Below are positions 35,423 to 38,757 of a stretch of DNA of 38,757 nt, one piece after another. The DNA lies in contig JACMNE010000141.1 in the NCBI GenBank assembly GCA_014378715.1, forward strand, positions 1 through 38,757. The letters are read 5' to 3'. Every line of letters begins with the position of its first letter. Positions within the stretch are counted from its first letter, which is position 1. The stretch comes from Microbacteriaceae bacterium (lineage in GTDB: Bacteria > Actinomycetota > Actinomycetes > Actinomycetales > Microbacteriaceae). The translations under genes were made by a program, and so were the position numbers. Below the pieces are notes generated by a model. That model searched no databases. It was not told the origin of the DNA and worked only from the letters and a program-made list of their open reading frames with translations.

Positions 35423-36940
35423 ATGACCAACACTTCAGGCACCCCCGCACGTCCGGAGTCCGGCAAGGACCGCAACCGATTCGCCAGGGGACTCCTCGCG
35501 ACGATGCCGATCGTGCTCGTCGGGTCGATGGCCATGAGCCTCACCGGCCCGCTCGGCACCACCGACGCCCCGAAGGATCTGGACAAGGGCAACGCCACAG
35601 AGCTCGGAAAGACCATCCGCGAGGCCCTCGCCGCCGCCCACGCCGCATCGGTCGCCGAAGCCACCAGCGCGGCCGTCACCCAGGTCGCCGCCGTCGCCCC
35701 TGCCACCTACAAGGTCGTCGCCGGCGACTCGATCAGCGGCATCGCCGGCCGCTACGGACTCGCGACGGCCTCGGTACTCGCCCTCAACGGGCTCGGCTGG
35801 AAGTCGGTCATCTTCCCCGGGCAGACCCTCACGCTCACGAATGCCGCGGCGCCGAAGCAGATCACCCCGGCACCCTCGGCCGCACCCGCGTCCGCCTCCG
35901 GCAGCACCTACACGATCGTCGCCGGCGATACGATAGGCAAGATCGCGGCACGCTTCGGTGTTCCCACCGCCTCCCTGCTCTCGGCGAACGGCCTCGGCTG
36001 GTCGAGCATCATCTACGCGGGGCGCACCCTCACCGTTCCGGGTGGCGCCGCGCCCGTCGCCGTCGCCCCCGTCGCCGCCCCTGCCGTCTCGGTCACTCCG
36101 GCGCCAACCGCCCCCGTCGCCAGCGGAGACATCTACACGATCGTGTCCGGCGACACGATCGGCACGATCGCGTCGAAGTTCGGCGTCTCGACCGCGTCCC
36201 TGCTCTCGGCGAACGGCCTCGTTGCGTCGAGCATCATCTATGCCGGGCGTTCGCTCACGATCCCGGGGACGACCACGGCCGGAGTCGTGGCGACTCCTAT
36301 CGCCCCCACCGTCGTCCCGGTTGTGTCCATCACACCGGCGCCGCGCGTCGGCAACACGGCCCACGTCATCAAGTCTGGCGAGACTATCGGCAGCATCGCC
36401 CGCACGTACGGTGTGACCGTGCAGCGCCTCCTTGACGCCAACAGCCTCGGCTGGTCGAGCATCATCTACAGCGGCCGCAGCCTCGTGATCCCCGGGGTTG
36501 ACGTCGCCACGCCGCCAGCACCGGGCGTGACCCCGCTCACCTCGACAATGGCGGCGAATGCGCGCACGATCATCGGGGTCGGCAAGTCCCTCGGCGTGAG
36601 CGATCGCGGACTCGTGATCGCACTGGCCACCGCCATGCAGGAGTCGAGCCTCGAGAACCTCAACTACGGGGACCGCGACTCGCTCGGCCTGTTCCAGCAG
36701 CGTCCGAGTACCGGGTGGGGCTCCCCCGCCCAGGTGACCGACCCGGTCTACGCCGCGAAGCTGTTCTTCGGTGGCCCCTCGAACCCGAACACCGGCATCA
36801 CCCGCGGACTCCTCGACATCCCGGACTGGCAGTCGAAGACACTGACCCAGGCCGCTCAGGCCGTGCAGATCTCGGCGTACCCCGATGCCTACGCCAAGTG
36901 GGAGACATCCGCTCTGGCCTGGCTCGACCAGCTGACCTAG
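35423..36940 (+). CDS. Four-LysM cell wall protein with lysozyme-like C-terminal domain
   Basis: A 505-residue predicted exported or membrane-anchored protein. One N-terminal hydrophobic segment (about 22-41) is followed by four LysM peptidoglycan-binding domains at about 95-139, 162-206, 237-281 and 313-357, linked by Ala/Pro/Val/Thr-rich spacers. The last domain (372-505) has 'VIALATAMQESSLENLNYGDRDSLGLFQQRPSTGWGSP', where E407 and the 'DSLGLFQQRP' block resemble a transglycosylase/lysozyme-fold active site seen in many actinobacterial secreted proteins; activity is inference. ATG 35423 has GGAG 7 bases upstream; the open frame extends far upstream but is not used. LysM 2 and 3 are recently duplicated. 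Lies between the Rv2175c-like and kinase genes. Confidence 0.9.
   Translation: MTNTSGTPARPESGKDRNRFARGLLATMPIVLVGSMAMSLTGPLGTTDAPKDLDKGNATELGKTIREALAAAHAASVAEATSAAVTQVAAVAPATYKVVAGDSISGIAGRYGLATASVLALNGLGWKSVIFPGQTLTLTNAAAPKQITPAPSAAPASASGSTYTIVAGDTIGKIAARFGVPTASLLSANGLGWSSIIYAGRTLTVPGGAAPVAVAPVAAPAVSVTPAPTAPVASGDIYTIVSGDTIGTIASKFGVSTASLLSANGLVASSIIYAGRSLTIPGTTTAGVVATPIAPTVVPVVSITPAPRVGNTAHVIKSGETIGSIARTYGVTVQRLLDANSLGWSSIIYSGRSLVIPGVDVATPPAPGVTPLTSTMAANARTIIGVGKSLGVSDRGLVIALATAMQESSLENLNYGDRDSLGLFQQRPSTGWGSPAQVTDPVYAAKLFFGGPSNPNTGITRGLLDIPDWQSKTLTQAAQAVQISAYPDAYAKWETSALAWLDQLT
35972..36221. repeat. Recent LysM domain duplication
   Basis: A 25-base stretch of LysM 2 (35972-35996) is identical to LysM 3 (36197-36221), offset by 225 bases (75 codons). 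Flanking codons of the two modules are also very similar, whereas LysM 1 and 4 are more diverged. Confidence 0.85.
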
Positions 36941-37003
36941 GAACGACGCGACCGGTCTTGGGCCCGTGCGGTGTTTTGACGCCGTCGCCCAGCCACTCGT
37001 CCA

Positions 37004-37009
37004 TAGAAT
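37004..37009 (+). promoter_or_regulatory. Candidate leaderless -10 element for the kinase gene
   Basis: TAGAAT is followed by 6 bases and the GTG at 37016, a leaderless arrangement. It lies 64 bases after the LysM gene, so the kinase can be transcribed on its own. TTGACG (36976-36981) is 22 bases upstream, too far for a standard -35. Confidence 0.5.
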
Positions 37010-37015
37010 CATCCG

Positions 37016-38757
37016 GTGAGCACCAACAGCACTGACCCCATGATCGGCCGTCTCGTCGACGGCCGCTACCAGGTGCGCTCACGCATCGCGCGGGGTGGGA
37101 TGGCCACGGTCTACCTCGCTACCGACCTGCGGCTCGAGCGCCGGGTGGCCATCAAGGTCATGCACGGACACCTCGCCGACGACAGCCAGTACAAGGCCCG
37201 ATTCATCCAGGAGGCGCGGTCGGCGGCCCGCCTGGCGCACCCGAACGTCGTCAATGTCTACGACCAGGGCCAGGACGCCGACACCGCCTACCTCGTGATG
37301 GAGTACCTGCCTGGCATCACCCTGCGCGACCTCCTGCAGGAGCACCACACCCTCACCACCGACCAGGCGTTCGACATCATGGAGGCGGTTCTCTCCGGGC
37401 TCGCGGCCGCGCACAAGAGCGGGATCGTGCACCGCGACCTGAAGCCGGAGAACGTGCTCCTCGCCGACGACGGCCGGATCAAGATCGGCGACTTCGGCCT
37501 CGCCCGGGCAGCGACGGCCAATACCGCCACCGGCAACGCTCTGCTCGGCACTATCGCCTACCTGTCCCCCGAACTGGTGACGCGCGGCATCGCCGACACC
37601 CGCAGCGACATCTACGCGGTCGGCATCATGCTCTACGAGATGCTCGCGGGCGAGCAGCCCTTCAAGGGCGAACAGCCGTTCCAGATCGCCCACCAGCACG
37701 CCAACGACACCGTCGGCACCCCCAGCTCGAAGAACCCGTCCGTGCCGGCCGAACTCGACGAGCTCGTGCTCTGGGCGACCGCCCGCGATCCGGACCAGCG
37801 CCCTAGGGACGCGCGCACAATGCTCGAGCAGCTGCTCGAGACGCAGGCGCTGCTGAAATCGGGCGTTCCGACCGCGGCCACAGCCGTGCAACGCACCATG
37901 GTGATGCCGGGGGCAGCGCCTCGCGATGGTGCGGACGATGCGACCCAGATCATCGGCACCCGTCAGCGTCAGCGCACCGGTCCCGTGGTCGCCGACAGCA
38001 CCACCGCGCTCACGAAGAAGGCGTCGGGTCGCAAGGCGCGCGGCTGGTGGCTGTTCACCCTGGTGGTGTTGCTCACCGCGCTCGCGGGCGGCACCGGCTG
38101 GTGGTTCAACGCCGGTCCCGGTGCGCTCGTCTCCATCCCCGACATCGTGGGGCAGGACGTCGCCACCGCCACCGCCACCCTCACGGCCGCGGAGCTCGTC
38201 GTCTCCGGCACCGTGCAGGAGGACTTCGACCCGACCGCGGCCGTCGGGAGCATCATCGGCACCAATCCGGCCGTCGGCGAGAATGTCGCGCATCAGACCA
38301 CCGTGTCCATTGTCACCTCGAAGGGTCCGCGCCCGCTCGCGTTCCCGCCGCTCGCCGGGGTGCCGGAGGCCGATGCGCTCACCCTGATCGCCGACGGGGG
38401 CTTCACCACGCAGGACTCCCGCTATCAGTTCAACGCGGATGTCGCGGCCGGCCTGGTGCTCAGCGCACGCGGCCCGGACGACCTCGACATCACCGGGGCG
38501 GCCGAGTACGGTGAACTGCAGCCCGTGACCCTCGTCGTCTCGCTCGGGCCCGTGCCAGACGTGCGTGGCGAGTCCCTGGACCAGGCGACCACGACCCTCA
38601 CCGGGGCTGGCCTCGTGGTGGGCGATGTCACCCGCGAGTTCAGTGACACGGTGCCGCGGGATGCCGTGATCTCATCACGGGCGACAGCCGACCCCGCGGT
38701 GACGGGCACCGCGATCGACCTGCTCGTCTCGGACGGCGTCGATCTGGTCGCGGTTCC
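37016..38757 (+). CDS. Ser/Thr protein kinase with PASTA domains (PknL/PknB type), 3' end beyond window
   Basis: At least 580 residues; the gene runs off the right edge. The cytoplasmic kinase domain (about 14-275) has the Gly loop 'IARGGMATVY', K47 in 'VAIKV', the catalytic 'HRDLKPEN' (139-146), 'DFG' (159-161) and 'GTIAYLSPE', all active-kinase residues. A juxtamembrane linker leads to one transmembrane helix (about 343-364). Outside are PASTA repeats at about 371-440 ('IPDIVGQDVATATATL'), 441-513 and 514 onwards ('VPDVRGESLDQATTTL'), which in this class sense muropeptides or lipid II. GTG 37016 is chosen from the leaderless -10. Neighbouring Rv2175c-like and prenyl synthase genes favour a PknL orthologue. 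Confidence 0.95.
   Translation, partial: MSTNSTDPMIGRLVDGRYQVRSRIARGGMATVYLATDLRLERRVAIKVMHGHLADDSQYKARFIQEARSAARLAHPNVVNVYDQGQDADTAYLVMEYLPGITLRDLLQEHHTLTTDQAFDIMEAVLSGLAAAHKSGIVHRDLKPENVLLADDGRIKIGDFGLARAATANTATGNALLGTIAYLSPELVTRGIADTRSDIYAVGIMLYEMLAGEQPFKGEQPFQIAHQHANDTVGTPSSKNPSVPAELDELVLWATARDPDQRPRDARTMLEQLLETQALLKSGVPTAATAVQRTMVMPGAAPRDGADDATQIIGTRQRQRTGPVVADSTTALTKKASGRKARGWWLFTLVVLLTALAGGTGWWFNAGPGALVSIPDIVGQDVATATATLTAAELVVSGTVQEDFDPTAAVGSIIGTNPAVGENVAHQTTVSIVTSKGPRPLAFPPLAGVPEADALTLIADGGFTTQDSRYQFNADVAAGLVLSARGPDDLDITGAAEYGELQPVTLVVSLGPVPDVRGESLDQATTTLTGAGLVVGDVTREFSDTVPRDAVISSRATADPAVTGTAIDLLVSDGVDLVAV

Noticed and set aside
35435-37012. A 525-codon minus-strand open frame opposite the LysM gene
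   Set aside because: The plus strand has clear LysM repeats and a ribosome site; the minus frame is Arg/Gly/Asp-rich without domains.

Overview
The window is high-GC DNA (about two thirds G+C by eye) that reads as an ordinary chromosome segment of an actinobacterium, most likely Microbacteriaceae. The reasons are the actinobacterial cytochrome oxidase set ctaC-ctaD-ctaF, a division/cell-wall (dcw) cluster with sepF, yggT and divIVA but no ftsA, DUF3040 and DUF3043 proteins, an Rv2175c-type protein beside a PASTA kinase, many GTG starts, and a MurE whose meso-DAP recognition motif is altered, as expected for B-type peptidoglycan. I saw no phage, insertion sequence, CRISPR array, tRNA or rRNA.

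Layout. 1-434: a hairpin and a decayed GyrI-like gene fragment. 435-3968 (minus): ctaC, ctaD, ctaF and an overlapping GNAT acetyltransferase gene. 4148-6058 (minus): an ErpA/IscA-type Fe-S protein and an M20 dipeptidase. 6100-6687 (plus): a DUF3043 membrane protein sharing a 41-base divergent promoter with the dipeptidase. 6709-14214 (minus): pyrD, nrdR, hisD, dnaE and an RluA-family pseudouridine synthase. 14219-32948 (minus): lspA, divIVA, yggT, sepF, yggS, ftsZ, ftsQ, murC, murG, ftsW, murD, mraY, murF, murE, ftsI, ftsL-like, rsmH and mraZ. Transcription runs from mraZ (right) towards lspA (left). Most junctions from rsmH to ftsQ overlap or abut (ATGA/GTGA), implying translational coupling. 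33195-33602 (minus): DUF3040 gene with a strong terminator. 33679-38757: polyprenyl diphosphate synthase (plus), Rv2175c-like DNA-binding protein (minus), a four-LysM secreted protein (plus) and a PknL/PknB-type kinase cut by the window end (plus).

How the genes work together. The dcw cluster makes lipid II (murE, murF, mraY, murD, murG, murC), polymerises and crosslinks it at the septum (ftsW, ftsI, ftsQ, ftsL), builds and anchors the Z-ring (ftsZ, sepF) and marks the growing poles (divIVA). The polyprenyl synthase may supply isoprenoid precursors. The kinase and LysM protein probably sense or remodel the wall.

The most unusual points are: (1) FtsZ has eight non-consensus residues within 20 positions, including the Asp of the NTDAQAL loop; (2) in-frame 15- or 18-bp tandem repeats recur at gene ends across the dcw region; (3) the heptamer GCGGATG/CATCCGC occurs about 49 times by eye, several-fold above composition; (4) two unrelated terminators share an identical 17-base tail; (5) MraZ boxes repeat at exactly 10 bp; (6) the kinase/Rv2175c pair is split by a LysM gene. 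I found no convincing undescribed multi-gene system. Coordinates of starts were adjusted by hand where the longest frame was clearly too long.
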